Shown: positions 41,719 to 51,611, counted from the stretch's first letter. The stretch: DNA of 64,000 bases from Tenacibaculum sp. Bg11-29 (GCF_002836595.1 NZ_PJBB01000003.1:1177001-1241000), one strand, 5' to 3'. Notes: generated by a model not told the origin, from the sequence alone. A program made the numbers and translations.

Positions 41719-42234
41719 ATGAATACATTTGATATTATTATAGCAGCATTGTTACTTTTCGGCTTTGTACGCGGATTAATGAAAGGTTTATTTGTTGAGG
41801 TAGCTTCATTGGTAGCATTAATTGCAGGAGTTTATGGAGCAATACATTTTTCTTATTTTATTGGAGATTGGTTAAAGGATAGTGTTACTTGGGATGAGAA
41901 ATATATTTCATTAGCAGCCTTTGCTGCAACATTTGTGGTAATTATAATTACGATAGCTTTGTTAGGAAAAGTATTAACAAAAATTGCAGATTTTGCTTCT
42001 CTAGGAGTTTTAAATAAAATATTAGGTGGTGTCTTTGGTGCTTTAAAAATCGGATTAATTTTAAGTGTAATTTTTATTTTTTTCGGAAAAATGAATGATA
42101 CTATTCCGTTTGTAAAAAAAGAGAATTTAGATGAGTCAATATTGTATAAGCCTGTTAAAAATATAGCTCCGATGATTTTTCCATCTATCATTAAAGGAGA
42201 TGGAGAAATAGAAATTGAAGTGCCAGAGATATAA
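41719..42234 (+). CDS. CvpA family membrane protein
   Basis: A 171-aa protein with four predicted helices. Family marks are FDIIIAALLLFGFVRGLMKGLFVEV at the N-terminus (as split) and FASLGVLNKILGGVFGALKIGLILS. CvpA proteins were first tied to colicin V production and later to envelope resistance; the molecular role is not settled. The ATG at 41719 fits the family start. Confidence 0.88.
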   Translation: MNTFDIIIAALLLFGFVRGLMKGLFVEVASLVALIAGVYGAIHFSYFIGDWLKDSVTWDEKYISLAAFAATFVVIIITIALLGKVLTKIADFASLGVLNKILGGVFGALKIGLILSVIFIFFGKMNDTIPFVKKENLDESILYKPVKNIAPMIFPSIIKGDGEIEIEVPEI

Positions 42235-42266
42235 AAAAAAGCCGAAGTTATTAACTTCGGCTTTTT
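42234..42266. terminator. Bidirectional terminator
   Basis: AAAAGCCGAAGTTA / TAACTTCGGCTTTTT stem between convergent cvpA-type and carbonic anhydrase genes. Confidence 0.88.
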
Positions 42267-42287
42267 AGTTTTATAAATAGTACTGAA

Positions 42288-42917
42288 TTACAACATGTTT
42301 ACTTTACCAGTATGTAGTGAATAAACTCCGCCTACAATTTTGATTTCACCATTGTCTTCCATTTCTTGTAAAATTTTACTCTTTTCACGAATACGTTCAA
42401 TGGTAAGTTTTACGTTATTTTCAACGGTTTTAGCAACAAATGCTTTGTTTGTTGAATTTGCTTCTCCTTCTACTTGGTCAGATGCCATTTTTGCAGCAGG
42501 AATTATGTTATCTAGCATTGCAGTAATGTTTCCTAGTTCCACACCGTCACAAGCAGCTTTTACAGCACCACAACTTTCGTGACCTAAAACAAAAACCAAT
42601 TTACTTCCTGCAACAGCACAAGAGTATTCCAAGCTCCCTAGAATATCAACATTTTCAAAATTTCCAGCTACACGAGCAACGAAAACATCACCAATAGTTT
42701 GATCAAAAACTAATTCTACAGGCACACGAGAGTCAATACATGATAAAATTACTGCTTTCGGAAACTGTCCGTCAATAGTCAGTTGTACTAACTTGTTAAC
42801 GTTAGAAGGGGTTAAGTTATTAGCAACATAACGTTCGTTACCTTCTAATAAACTTGTTAAAACTCCTTTCGGTGTTAATGCATTTTGTATGTTTTTAGTT
42901 AAAGCTGTATCTCTCAT
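42288..42917 (-). CDS. Beta-class carbonic anhydrase
   Basis: A 209-aa enzyme that interconverts carbon dioxide and bicarbonate. Zinc ligands and partners are visible: Cys60-x-Asp62-x-Arg64 in SCIDSRVP and His113-x2-Cys116 in GHESCGAVKAA. No signal peptide, so it acts in the cytoplasm. It begins 11 bp after the SulP transporter gene, which suggests joint bicarbonate supply. Confidence 0.94.
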   Translation of the reverse strand: MRDTALTKNIQNALTPKGVLTSLLEGNERYVANNLTPSNVNKLVQLTIDGQFPKAVILSCIDSRVPVELVFDQTIGDVFVARVAGNFENVDILGSLEYSCAVAGSKLVFVLGHESCGAVKAACDGVELGNITAMLDNIIPAAKMASDQVEGEANSTNKAFVAKTVENNVKLTIERIREKSKILQEMEDNGEIKIVGGVYSLHTGKVNML

Positions 42918-42928
42918 TTTATATTTTT

Positions 42929-44791
42929 TTAGTTATTATCTTTTATGTTTGACTTTATCCAAGCCAGACATTCATTAAAATTAGTAAAAATATGTTCTTC
43001 AGAAATTAAATCAGGAATGATATCAATACGTTCCATCATATAACGTGGTTGTTTTAAAAGATCTACTAATAAAACTGTAATTCCGTTTTTTTCTAAATCG
43101 ATTAACATATCTTCTAGTGCATATAAACCAGACTGATCTATATATTGCATTCTTCCCATACGAACAATCACAGTAGATGCTGTAGTAGGAATTTGTTTTG
43201 TTAGTGCTTGAAAGTCACTAGTAGAACCGAAGAACAAAGGTCCTTTAATGTGTTTAATAAATACTTCCTCAGCTAAATTTTTAGGAAAATCTTTTTCATC
43301 ACCCCAAGCTTCTTCATCTAATGATTTTACATCAGAACGCTCAGCACTTAAATCTCCAATTTTCTTCATAAACATTAAAGAAGCAATTACTAAACCAATA
43401 CCAACAGCATATACTAAATTCCAAAAAGTTGATAATAGTAATACGACTAGCATAATAATAACTTCAGAACTTACCTTAAAAGGTCCAATTTTAGCATCAC
43501 GAGGTAAATTAGGAATAGCCTTTAAACCTTTATAGTCCATAACACCAATACCTACCGTAATTAAAATACCAGCTAACACAGCAGCAGGAATTAAAGAAGC
43601 AATAGGCCCTAAACCTAATAATATTATAAGAAGCATAACACCAGCAACCATACCTGATAATTTAGTTTTACCTCCAGAATTAATGTTTACAACAGTACGA
43701 ATTGTTGCACCTGCACCAGGTATTCCGTTAAATACGGCAGCAATCATGTTTCCGAGACCTTGACCAATTAATTCTTTATTTGGTTTATGTTTTGTCTTCG
43801 TCATATTATCTGCAACTACCGAAGTTAGCAATGAGTCAATTGCTCCTAATAACGATAAGGTTAAGGCAGTAAAAATATATGGAGTGATACTAGATAGGCT
43901 AAAGGTTGTAAATATTTTTAGATTTGGCATTGGAAATCCTCCTGGAATTTCTTCGATAGGACGATAAGGTAATGCAAAACCAATGGCAATAAGAGTCATC
44001 ACTACTAGAGCAACTAGAGTACTTGGTACGGCAGTTGTAATACGTTTAAAACCATATATAATAAATATAGTACCTAAAGCTAAAGCCAGCTCTAACCAAT
44101 TAATGTTTTGTAAAGCTCTTGGTAATACTTTAAAAGTTCCTAATACACCTGAAGCTTCTTTACCTGCTAAAGTTTTACTTTCTTTTAAAATATCATCTTG
44201 CGTTGTTGCTTCAGATCTTTTAATCGTTTCTTTAAAATTTTCAAGAACTAAAATACCTTCACCAGCTTCATCTTTTAAAATGTTTTCTAAAATTAACTCT
44301 TCTGCTAGCGGTTTAAATTGTTCAACAAATTTAGTATCTTCTTTAGCATAATAACCAACGGAAGGTAATATCTGTGTTACTAAGATAATTACACCAATTG
44401 CAGTCATAAAGCCAGAAACTACAGGGTAGGGTATGTATCGTATATATTTACCTAACCCTAATATTCCTAATAATATTTGAAATACACCAGCTAATAAGAA
44501 AACCATTAAAATGGTTGGTAAAGCTTTATCAATATCTCCTTCGTTAGTAGCAAGGATACTTGCTATTACAACCATACTTACAGCAGTCATTGGTGCGGTA
44601 GGACCAGATATCTGAGTATCAGTACCTCCAAACAAAGCAGCAAAAAATGCAATAAAAATGGCACCATATAATCCTGCACTCGGCCCTAAACCAGAACTTA
44701 CCCCGAAGGCTAGAGCTAATGGTAGTGCTACAATACCTGCGGTTATACCACCAAATAAATCTCCTTTAAAATTGCTAAATAAATTTTTCAT
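42929..44791 (-). CDS. SulP family anion transporter with STAS domain
   Basis: A 620-aa transporter with about 12-14 helices and a C-terminal STAS domain (~505-615). Marks: GITAGIVALPLALAFGVSSG, SGPTAPMTAVSMVV and RMGRMQYIDQSGLYALEDML. Between two helices at ~150-235 there is a hydrophilic, charged insertion of roughly 70-80 residues. Some SulP proteins (BicA type) take up bicarbonate with sodium; the downstream carbonic anhydrase makes that substrate likely here, though sulfate cannot be excluded from sequence. Confidence 0.9.
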   Translation of the reverse strand: MKNLFSNFKGDLFGGITAGIVALPLALAFGVSSGLGPSAGLYGAIFIAFFAALFGGTDTQISGPTAPMTAVSMVVIASILATNEGDIDKALPTILMVFLLAGVFQILLGILGLGKYIRYIPYPVVSGFMTAIGVIILVTQILPSVGYYAKEDTKFVEQFKPLAEELILENILKDEAGEGILVLENFKETIKRSEATTQDDILKESKTLAGKEASGVLGTFKVLPRALQNINWLELALALGTIFIIYGFKRITTAVPSTLVALVVMTLIAIGFALPYRPIEEIPGGFPMPNLKIFTTFSLSSITPYIFTALTLSLLGAIDSLLTSVVADNMTKTKHKPNKELIGQGLGNMIAAVFNGIPGAGATIRTVVNINSGGKTKLSGMVAGVMLLIILLGLGPIASLIPAAVLAGILITVGIGVMDYKGLKAIPNLPRDAKIGPFKVSSEVIIMLVVLLLSTFWNLVYAVGIGLVIASLMFMKKIGDLSAERSDVKSLDEEAWGDEKDFPKNLAEEVFIKHIKGPLFFGSTSDFQALTKQIPTTASTVIVRMGRMQYIDQSGLYALEDMLIDLEKNGITVLLVDLLKQPRYMMERIDIIPDLISEEHIFTNFNECLAWIKSNIKDNN

Positions 44792-44890
44792 GTGTTTAAA
44801 TATGCGAGAATTCTTTTCTTTTTTAGATAAGAAATTTCATTAAATATGTGTGAATGTATTTAAAGTAAGTTACTTTTAAATGCAATAAAA

Positions 44891-45193
44891 TTATGTGAAT
44901 TGGGGAGGAGGTGTAGTGAATTCTACATATTCAATTTTGTATTTAAGAATTACAATATGGTCATTTATGACATTGTTCCTGTTAAAATCATAGAAAGTGT
45001 GTGAAACTTGATTTATTTTTTCAAGTTCATTCAGTTCTTCAGTTTCCTTTTCTAAACCATCAGCATCTAGTTGGTAACAAATTTCAGTATCACTTATATA
45101 TCCTATGTTTTCAACAACAAAATATACTCCTTTTAGTGCAAGAATTACTAAAATAAAATATTTTAAATAGATGTTTTTGAATAATTGAGCCAT
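44891..45193 (-). CDS. Small single-helix protein of unknown function
   Basis: A 100-aa protein with one N-terminal membrane helix (residues ~9-27) and a polar C-terminal part ending in a Pro-rich tail. No family recognised. It lies 51 bp after batE on the same strand and might be a last member of the Bat operon, or independent. Confidence 0.55.
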   Translation of the reverse strand: MAQLFKNIYLKYFILVILALKGVYFVVENIGYISDTEICYQLDADGLEKETEELNELEKINQVSHTFYDFNRNNVINDHIVILKYKIEYVEFTTPPPQFT

Positions 45194-45243
45194 ATATACA
45201 TATATATGCTAACGAAAGTAGTTAATTTTTTATAGTTTAAATG

Positions 45244-45996
45244 TTATAATTCTTTTAAATTTTTAGTTAACACCCATCCTGTTTTTCCGTCTGTTAGTTT
45301 AATTTTTTTCCATTCATCTACGGTATCGAGTACGTTAACCTTTGTTCCTTCGTGTAAAGTAAATAATTTGTCAGCATCTTTTGTAGGTGCATTTTTTACT
45401 TTAATTTTTTCTAAAAAAACAATAGCTTCAATAGCGTTTTTCGATAGATTATATTGTGTATAGGTAATGGTTAAAGTAATTATCAGCATTAAAAAAGCTA
45501 AAATACTAGCGGTGAAAAAAAGTCTTTTTTTACTAGGGGTGAAGTAAAAATAATAACATAAAAACAAAAGAGATGCCAAGAAAGATAGTATTATGGCAAA
45601 GACAGCCCAAGTGTTATATGAGAATTTTTGAAAGAAATTTTTATTTATTTTTTGAAGAATAGAGGTCGGTAATTCATCAATTCTATCTAAAGTTAAACGT
45701 TTTACTATAATTAAATTATTCTGAGCATCTTCATTTAAAGGGTTTAATTGAAGTGCTTTTTCATAATTATAAATAGCAGGAGCAATTTGGTTTAATTTAG
45801 AAAATGAGTTACCTAAATTAAAATATAATTCAGATGAAACACTCTTAGTGCTTTCTATCTTCTGGTATAATTTTATAGCTTCCTGATATTTACCATCTTT
45901 ATATAAATTATTAGCACTAGCAAACAGTTCATCAGCTGTTTGTGCTGATATAATGTTTGAAATTAAAAACAATAATAGTATAATAACCTGTTTCAT
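45244..45996 (-). CDS. batE: BatE: TPR and SH3-domain protein
   Basis: A 250-aa exported/membrane protein: signal peptide (ends IISAQ), three TPR-like repeats (residues ~22-105), two helices (~130-185) and a C-terminal bacterial SH3 domain (VKNAPTKDADKLFTLHEGTKVNVL ... KTGWVLTKNLKEL, as pieces). It overlaps the batD stop by one base and is the last of the Bat set. Confidence 0.85.
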   Translation of the reverse strand: MKQVIILLLFLISNIISAQTADELFASANNLYKDGKYQEAIKLYQKIESTKSVSSELYFNLGNSFSKLNQIAPAIYNYEKALQLNPLNEDAQNNLIIVKRLTLDRIDELPTSILQKINKNFFQKFSYNTWAVFAIILSFLASLLFLCYYFYFTPSKKRLFFTASILAFLMLIITLTITYTQYNLSKNAIEAIVFLEKIKVKNAPTKDADKLFTLHEGTKVNVLDTVDEWKKIKLTDGKTGWVLTKNLKEL

Positions 45997-47765
45997 TATA
46001 ATTGCTTATCTAATTCTGTTATTACTTGTTTTGCCTTTTCATATTCCTCTTTCATTTGCACTTTTGTAATAGGAGTATACCTAGCAAAATCACAATCGTT
46101 AAAAACGGCAATAAAGTTTTTTATGGTTTCTATATTAACACGCTTTTCTTCTAATAATTGAGTGATTTTATCACGACTAATATCTAGGGTTTCTATACCT
46201 AATTTAGCTTTTAAATAATTATGCAATGCCCTTTCTAAGGCTTCATAAAAAGGTTCTTTGTTTCCTAGTTTTTTTTGTGCTTCAGATAAATATTTTTTAG
46301 CTAATCTATTAGCTTTTCTTTGCTTATTACCAATTATATCACCGTCGCGCTCTTCTTTTTTTCTATTAATATAAATAGCTAAAGGGATGATTATGATAGG
46401 TAAGAGTAACAAAATATAAAAAAATATAGATTTAAAGAAATCATTTGTAGTTATTGGTTGAAAATCACTTGATGTTTGGATATATTTAAAGTCATCTCCA
46501 GTAATTTTTACCTCTTGTTTGTTTGTTATTTTGTTATCTGTACTTATAGGTAATTCTTTTCCTTCTAAAACATCAACGTATAAGTCATTTGTCGTTATCG
46601 TTTGATATACTTCTTCTTTAGGATTAAAGTAAGAAAAACTAGTTTTAGGAATTTTATATTTTCCTTTAAATTCAGGAACCACAGTATAGGTGTCAGCAAT
46701 TGATCCTCTTAATCCATTAGATGTAACACTAACTCTTTCTTGTCTTTCTGGTTGATATACTTCTAATTCTTTAGGTGTTGTTATTTTTGGAAGTTCAAAT
46801 AATTTTAAATTCCCTTTTCCTCTAACAGCTACTTTTATTTGTGAAGATTCATTCGCTTTTAAGGTGTGTTTATTTAAAGAAACATTAAAAGAATATTCAC
46901 CAACTGCACCTGTAAAATTTAAAGGTTTATTATTAAGTGGCAATGCTTTTGCATAAATAGTCTTTTTAGGAGAAAAGAATTCTTTACGAATTTGTTTTGT
47001 AGATAAATTTCCAAAAAAATCGGCACCACCAGTAGGAACAGCAACAATAATCTCCATTTTCATAGGATCTATTGTTAATTTACCTTCTTTTGTTGGGATT
47101 AACAGCGCTTTGTGTAGTACTGCGTAACGATAATTTTCTCCGTTATACTTTCCTTTTTTTACAGAAGTTCCGTTTCTTTTAATTTCTTGATTCCAGAAGC
47201 CATTATATTGTGGGTTTTGAGTAATTGCATTATCGTAAATACCTACATTATTACTAAAGTATAAACGATATTCAACATAAATACTCTCGCCTACATAAGG
47301 TTTTGATTTAGAAAGTTCAGCAACTAAATGTATATTTTGATCAGCAATATAATTGGGGTCATTAGGATTTTTCGGAATATCAACAGCGCTTAGAACAAAT
47401 ATCTTTATGGTATTAGATAAAACTTTTTTTCCATCAATATCAATTGTAGCAGCTGGTATATTGAATTCCCCCTTACGTTTTGGCTGGATTATATAGGTAT
47501 ATGATTTAGAAAAAGTAAATTTTCCATTTATCCAAGTTTGACTTACAGATTGACTAGGGCCACTTACAATTCTAAAATTAGTAAAATTAGGAACCTTAAA
47601 ATTATCTGCAGCTTGATTGTTTGTAGAAAATTCAATACGTAAACGTTGGTTTACACCCAATTTATTTTTACTAACGCTAGCTTTTAATGCAGATTTTTGT
47701 GCATTAATACCAAGTGTAGTAAAACAAATTAATAACAATATGTATAATTTCAACTTCATATTCAT
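45996..47765 (-). CDS. batD: BatD family protein
   Basis: A 589-aa protein with a signal peptide, several Ig-like beta-domains (residues ~25-410) typical of BatD (IEFSTNNQAADNF, YVGESIYVEYRLYFSN, AVRGKGNLKLFELP), one helix (~445-465) and a cytoplasmic helical tail. BatD is part of the Bat complex, named for aerotolerance in Bacteroides. Start is at 47765 or the Met two codons later. A 45-bp gap separates it from batC. Confidence 0.88.
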   Translation of the reverse strand: MNMKLKLYILLLICFTTLGINAQKSALKASVSKNKLGVNQRLRIEFSTNNQAADNFKVPNFTNFRIVSGPSQSVSQTWINGKFTFSKSYTYIIQPKRKGEFNIPAATIDIDGKKVLSNTIKIFVLSAVDIPKNPNDPNYIADQNIHLVAELSKSKPYVGESIYVEYRLYFSNNVGIYDNAITQNPQYNGFWNQEIKRNGTSVKKGKYNGENYRYAVLHKALLIPTKEGKLTIDPMKMEIIVAVPTGGADFFGNLSTKQIRKEFFSPKKTIYAKALPLNNKPLNFTGAVGEYSFNVSLNKHTLKANESSQIKVAVRGKGNLKLFELPKITTPKELEVYQPERQERVSVTSNGLRGSIADTYTVVPEFKGKYKIPKTSFSYFNPKEEVYQTITTNDLYVDVLEGKELPISTDNKITNKQEVKITGDDFKYIQTSSDFQPITTNDFFKSIFFYILLLLPIIIIPLAIYINRKKEERDGDIIGNKQRKANRLAKKYLSEAQKKLGNKEPFYEALERALHNYLKAKLGIETLDISRDKITQLLEEKRVNIETIKNFIAVFNDCDFARYTPITKVQMKEEYEKAKQVITELDKQL

Positions 47766-47810
47766 TTTAAAAAAACGTAAAAATAATTTAAGATGTTAAC
47801 AATTGGAAAT

Positions 47811-48614
47811 TTACCAATCTTTTTCTTGTTTTACTTTCCTTCCTTTCGATTTTTTAACATTCATTTTCTTTTGAGTCTTCTTCTCTTCATTGTTTAGACT
47901 TTCTAACAATTGTTTCATTTGTTCTGGAGACATTTTTCCTGGTTGAGGCTTTTGTTTTTGATCTTTTTTATCTTTCTCATTAGGCTTTTTTTGATCTTCA
48001 GGATTCTTTTTTTCATCCTTTTTGTCTTTGTCGTCGCCTTTTTTATCTTTGTTCTTGTCCTTATTTTTGTCTTTGTCGTTCTTGTCCTTTTTATCTTTCT
48101 TATCCTTGTTGTCCTTCTTATCTTTATTTTTGTCTTTGTTTTTATCCTTTTGCTGTTGTTTTTTTAAGTTCTTTTGGGCGACAGCTAAATTATAACGAGT
48201 TTCATCGTCATTAGGATTTTTTCTCAATGCATTCTTATAAGCATCTACGGCTTGTTGATATTGTTTTTGCTCCATTTGGGCATTTCCAATATTATGATAT
48301 GCTTCTGCTTTTGCAAACTTATCTTTTGATGTTTTTGCTGTTATTTCAAATTGAGCAACAGCTTCTTTGTATTTTTTTTCTTGGTATAATGTATTTCCAA
48401 AATTGTAACTAGCCTTATCGTATTGACTATCTTTTCCTAATGCCTTGCGGTAAGAAATTGCAGCGTCACCAAATTTTTGTTTATTATATAGTTTATTTCC
48501 TTCACGCAGTAAATTACGTGCTTCACGTTGTAACTTTAAAGTGTCTTGTTGCGCATAATTATTTACAGAGAACATAATTAGCATTAAGAACATAACGTAT
48601 GGTAAAATCTTCAT
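47811..48614 (-). CDS. batC: BatC: TPR protein with a long Lys/Asp tract
   Basis: A 267-aa exported protein: signal peptide (ends NNYAQ), three TPR units (~residues 25-150), then residues 151-220 made almost only of Lys and Asp with Asn (repeats of KDK and NKDK), and a short MSPEQMKQLLESLNNEE segment. The TPR part and the position between batB and batD identify it. The charged tract is extreme in length for the family. Confidence 0.85.
   Translation of the reverse strand: MKILPYVMFLMLIMFSVNNYAQQDTLKLQREARNLLREGNKLYNKQKFGDAAISYRKALGKDSQYDKASYNFGNTLYQEKKYKEAVAQFEITAKTSKDKFAKAEAYHNIGNAQMEQKQYQQAVDAYKNALRKNPNDDETRYNLAVAQKNLKKQQQKDKNKDKNKDKKDNKDKKDKKDKNDKDKNKDKNKDKKGDDKDKKDEKKNPEDQKKPNEKDKKDQKQKPQPGKMSPEQMKQLLESLNNEEKKTQKKMNVKKSKGRKVKQEKDW
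47955..48164 (-). repeat. Low-complexity Lys-Asp coding repeat inside batC
   Basis: About 210 bp of imperfect short repeats (AAAGATAAA/AAGGACAAG/AATAAAGAC variants) encode residues 151-220. The mixed synonymous codons suggest the repeat is old and kept for its protein sequence. Confidence 0.75.
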
Positions 48615-48623
48615 CTTATTTAG

Positions 48624-49670
48624 TTACTTTTTTGAATGTTCGTTAAATAAATCTGCTTTTTTAACCCATTTAGTTTTTCTTTCGAAGAAAAATAAATCAA
48701 TTATTAAGAATAGTAACCCTATTCCTAAAAACCATTGAAATTGATCTTTATAATCAGAAAATTGTTTCGTTTCGAATTCACTTTTTTGTGCATTGGTAAT
48801 AATTTTTTCAATGATTTCAACCGGGTTGTCCGTTTTGTTACCATCAATATATTTTCCGTCAGAAGCATGAGCTATATCTTGTAAAACAACGGCTTTTCTT
48901 TTGGTAATTACAGTTTCACCTCTTCTATCTTTCTTATAGCCAATAAGTGCACTATTTAATTTTATAGGAATAGGCCCTCCTTTTTCTGTACCTACACCAA
49001 TAGTATATACTTTTACACCTTCGTTAGATATGTTTTGCGCTAACTGTTTTGTTTCTTCTTGATGATCTTCACCATCAGAAATTATGATTAAAAAGCGATT
49101 AGTTTGCTCATCGTTATTATAATAAGTTTTAGCTAAGTTTAATGCTTCGTTAATTGCTGTTCCTTGGCTCGAAACCATATCTGGATTTGCATTTTGTAAA
49201 AACATTTTTGCTGCCGCATGATCAGTTGTAATTGGTAGTAAAGGATATGCATTTCCTGCATAAATAATAATTCCAACCCTGTCACTTCCTAATCTATCTA
49301 TAATTTTAGAAATTATTTGTTTTGATTTTTCTAATCTATTTGGAGCAATATCCTCTGCTAACATACTTTTTGAAACATCTAAAGCAAAAACAACATCAAC
49401 ACCTTCTCTTTTTACAGTTTTTAATTTAGTTCCCATTTTTGGGTTTACCAAAGAAATGATTAAAAATGAAATTCCGATTAAAAAGAAAATCAATTTTAAA
49501 ACCGCTTTAAAGGTTGATGAATTCGGAGCTATTTTAGCTAAAAGTTTTGCGCTTGCAAATTTTCTCTGCGTTCTCTTTTTCCACCATAAAACCAACAAGA
49601 AAACTACAATTATTATTGGAATAATTATAAAAAGATAAAAATATACTGGTTCTTCGAATCTATATAACAT
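48624..49670 (-). CDS. batB: BatB: membrane von Willebrand A protein
   Basis: A 348-aa protein with two N-terminal helices, a VWA domain (~85-290) with metal site DVSKS (MIDAS, in FALDVSKSMLAEDIAPNR) and DGEDHQEE, and a C-terminal helix. It begins 2 bp after batA. Confidence 0.9.
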   Translation of the reverse strand: MLYRFEEPVYFYLFIIIPIIIVVFLLVLWWKKRTQRKFASAKLLAKIAPNSSTFKAVLKLIFFLIGISFLIISLVNPKMGTKLKTVKREGVDVVFALDVSKSMLAEDIAPNRLEKSKQIISKIIDRLGSDRVGIIIYAGNAYPLLPITTDHAAAKMFLQNANPDMVSSQGTAINEALNLAKTYYNNDEQTNRFLIIISDGEDHQEETKQLAQNISNEGVKVYTIGVGTEKGGPIPIKLNSALIGYKKDRRGETVITKRKAVVLQDIAHASDGKYIDGNKTDNPVEIIEKIITNAQKSEFETKQFSDYKDQFQWFLGIGLLFLIIDLFFFERKTKWVKKADLFNEHSKK

Positions 49671-49672
49671 GT

Positions 49673-50680
49673 TTATATAAAACTTTTAAAAAGTGTGTTT
49701 TTTAATAAGAATTCTAGTAACAAAAAGATACCTGCTATTAATACCAGTAATCGGTATTCTTCAGTGTAATTATAGTATTTAAATTCCTCTATTTTTGTTT
49801 TTTCTAGTTTATCAATTTCATCATAAATAGCTTTCAGTTTAGAATTGTCTGTAGCTCTAAAATATTTACCATCTGTTTCTTTAGCAATATGTTTTAATAA
49901 ATTCTCATCTATTTCTACTTGTTGATTTCTAAAAGAAATCCTCCCAGTTCTTGGATCTTTTGCCCAAGGAAAAAGAGCCATTCCATTCGTTCCAATTCCA
50001 ATAGTATAAACTTTAATATCGTTTCCTTTTGCTAGTTCTGTTGCTGTTTTTGGGTCTACAAATCCAGCGTTATTTACACCGTCAGTTAAAAGGATAATAA
50101 TTTTACTTTTTGCTTTACTTTCTTTTAATCTATTTACAGCAGAACCTAGCCCCATTCCAATAGCGGTACCACTTTCTAATTGTCCCCATTTAATTTCAGA
50201 AATGGTTCTTTTTATGATAGATTTATCACTTGTAATAGGTGTTTTGGTAAAACTTTCTCCGGCATAAGCTACGATACCTATTCTGTCATTAGGTCGACGA
50301 TTTACAAAATCGATAGCCACCTTCTTTAAAGCTTCTAATCGATTTGGTTTTAAATCTTTTGCCAACATACTTGCAGATACGTCAATTGCCATAACAATAT
50401 CAATACCTCGGTTTGTTTTAGTTTTTTTGCTTACCGCTACATTTCTAGGTCTTGCCAAAGCAACAACTAAACAAGTTAATGCTAATAACCGTAATAAGTA
50501 AAGTAAAGGTTTTAGTTTACTTATTATAGAACCTTGTACTTTAAAGCCCTTAACACTTGATATTGTTAATTGAGCGCTGTCTTTTTTTCTAGAATAAAAA
50601 TTCCAGAAAGCTAATAACGGAATTAATAGGAGTAACCATAAAAATTCAGGACTATGAAATTCAAAATTATTCCAATTCAT
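49673..50680 (-). CDS. batA: BatA: membrane von Willebrand A protein
   Basis: A 335-aa protein laid out like BatB: two N-terminal helices, VWA domain with MIDAS DVSAS (MAIDVSASMLAKDLKPNR), TDGVNNAGF, and a C-terminal helix. It overlaps the upstream Bat-associated gene by 14 bp. Confidence 0.92.
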   Translation of the reverse strand: MNWNNFEFHSPEFLWLLLLIPLLAFWNFYSRKKDSAQLTISSVKGFKVQGSIISKLKPLLYLLRLLALTCLVVALARPRNVAVSKKTKTNRGIDIVMAIDVSASMLAKDLKPNRLEALKKVAIDFVNRRPNDRIGIVAYAGESFTKTPITSDKSIIKRTISEIKWGQLESGTAIGMGLGSAVNRLKESKAKSKIIILLTDGVNNAGFVDPKTATELAKGNDIKVYTIGIGTNGMALFPWAKDPRTGRISFRNQQVEIDENLLKHIAKETDGKYFRATDNSKLKAIYDEIDKLEKTKIEEFKYYNYTEEYRLLVLIAGIFLLLEFLLKNTLFKSFI

Positions 50681-51608
50681 CTGCTACTTCTTCTTTAGGT
50701 TTTAAATTATCTATTACAATTTTAGCATCTTTACGATCTTGCTCAATTTGATGCGCCATCGGTTTAGATTTTGCAAATTTCACTAAATCGGATTCTTGTA
50801 ATAATTTTTTTAATTTATAAATAGTTTCTTTATCCGTCTCAATAGATTTTACGTCATTAAAATCAGTTAAAAGATCAATTAACTCATCTGTTGTTATTTC
50901 TAAAGCTGGTACGTTTAACTCTCTTTCTATGTAACCTCTAACAATTTCTGTTAGCTCACTATAATATTTTTTAACTTTATTATTTTGCCAAAGTAATTTG
51001 TCATCTAATTGCTGCAATTTTTCGATAGCTTCTTCATAAGGAGGTAATAAAGGAATAATGACTTTTTCTATTTCTTCTTTTTTGTTTTTGAAAACAAAGA
51101 AATAAAGTAATACTATAATTATAGCGAGTACTGCAAATATCCACCAAATATAGTTTTTGAAATCATCAAACTGATATGCCTCTCCTTTAATGCCTTTTAT
51201 AGGGAATTTTTTTATTTTTGTAGTATCAATAGCTATAGTCGTAACATTAATAAGTAAGCTATCAGTTAAATATGCTTGGTTTTTAATGAAAATTTGTTGT
51301 TGAGGAATGTAAAAAGCACCACTATCAAAACCAGTTAAAATGTATTTTTGAACTAATTTGTTTTTAATCGTATCAATTTTTAGAGTATCAAGAATCTCTA
51401 AGCCTTTTAAATTTTTTAATTTAGGAATGATAACATTTTCAGTTTCATTCACAGAAATTTTATACTGAAATTGCTCCCCGATACGAATATTAGTAGTGTC
51501 AATTTCAACTTTTACTTTGCTAGATTGTGAAAATCCAACACTATAAATAAGTAAGAGTATATAGAGTAATTTAGTTCTCATTTTTATTCTGTCAATTAAA
51601 GTAAACAA
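50667..51608 (-). CDS. Bat-operon exported protein (BatD-like/DUF4381-like)
   Basis: A 313-aa protein: signal peptide (ends VGFSQ), a beta-domain (~20-145) like a shortened BatD Ig-domain (DTTNIRIGEQFQYKISVNE), one helix (~155-172) and a helical cytoplasmic tail with YYSELTEIVRGYIERELNVPALEITTDELI (in pieces), the pattern of DUF4381/BatD tails. Start at 51608 or the ATG of codon 9. Located between DUF58 and batA, its standard place. Confidence 0.8.
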   Translation of the reverse strand: MFTLIDRIKMRTKLLYILLLIYSVGFSQSSKVKVEIDTTNIRIGEQFQYKISVNETENVIIPKLKNLKGLEILDTLKIDTIKNKLVQKYILTGFDSGAFYIPQQQIFIKNQAYLTDSLLINVTTIAIDTTKIKKFPIKGIKGEAYQFDDFKNYIWWIFAVLAIIIVLLYFFVFKNKKEEIEKVIIPLLPPYEEAIEKLQQLDDKLLWQNNKVKKYYSELTEIVRGYIERELNVPALEITTDELIDLLTDFNDVKSIETDKETIYKLKKLLQESDLVKFAKSKPMAHQIEQDRKDAKIVIDNLKPKEEVADELE

Positions 51609-51611
51609 TTT

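Noticed and set aside
47910..48167. Plus-strand open frame rich in Phe, Leu, Val and Ile that looks like membrane helices
   Set aside because: It is the complement of the Lys-Asp tract of batC; codon bias of the tract alone creates it.
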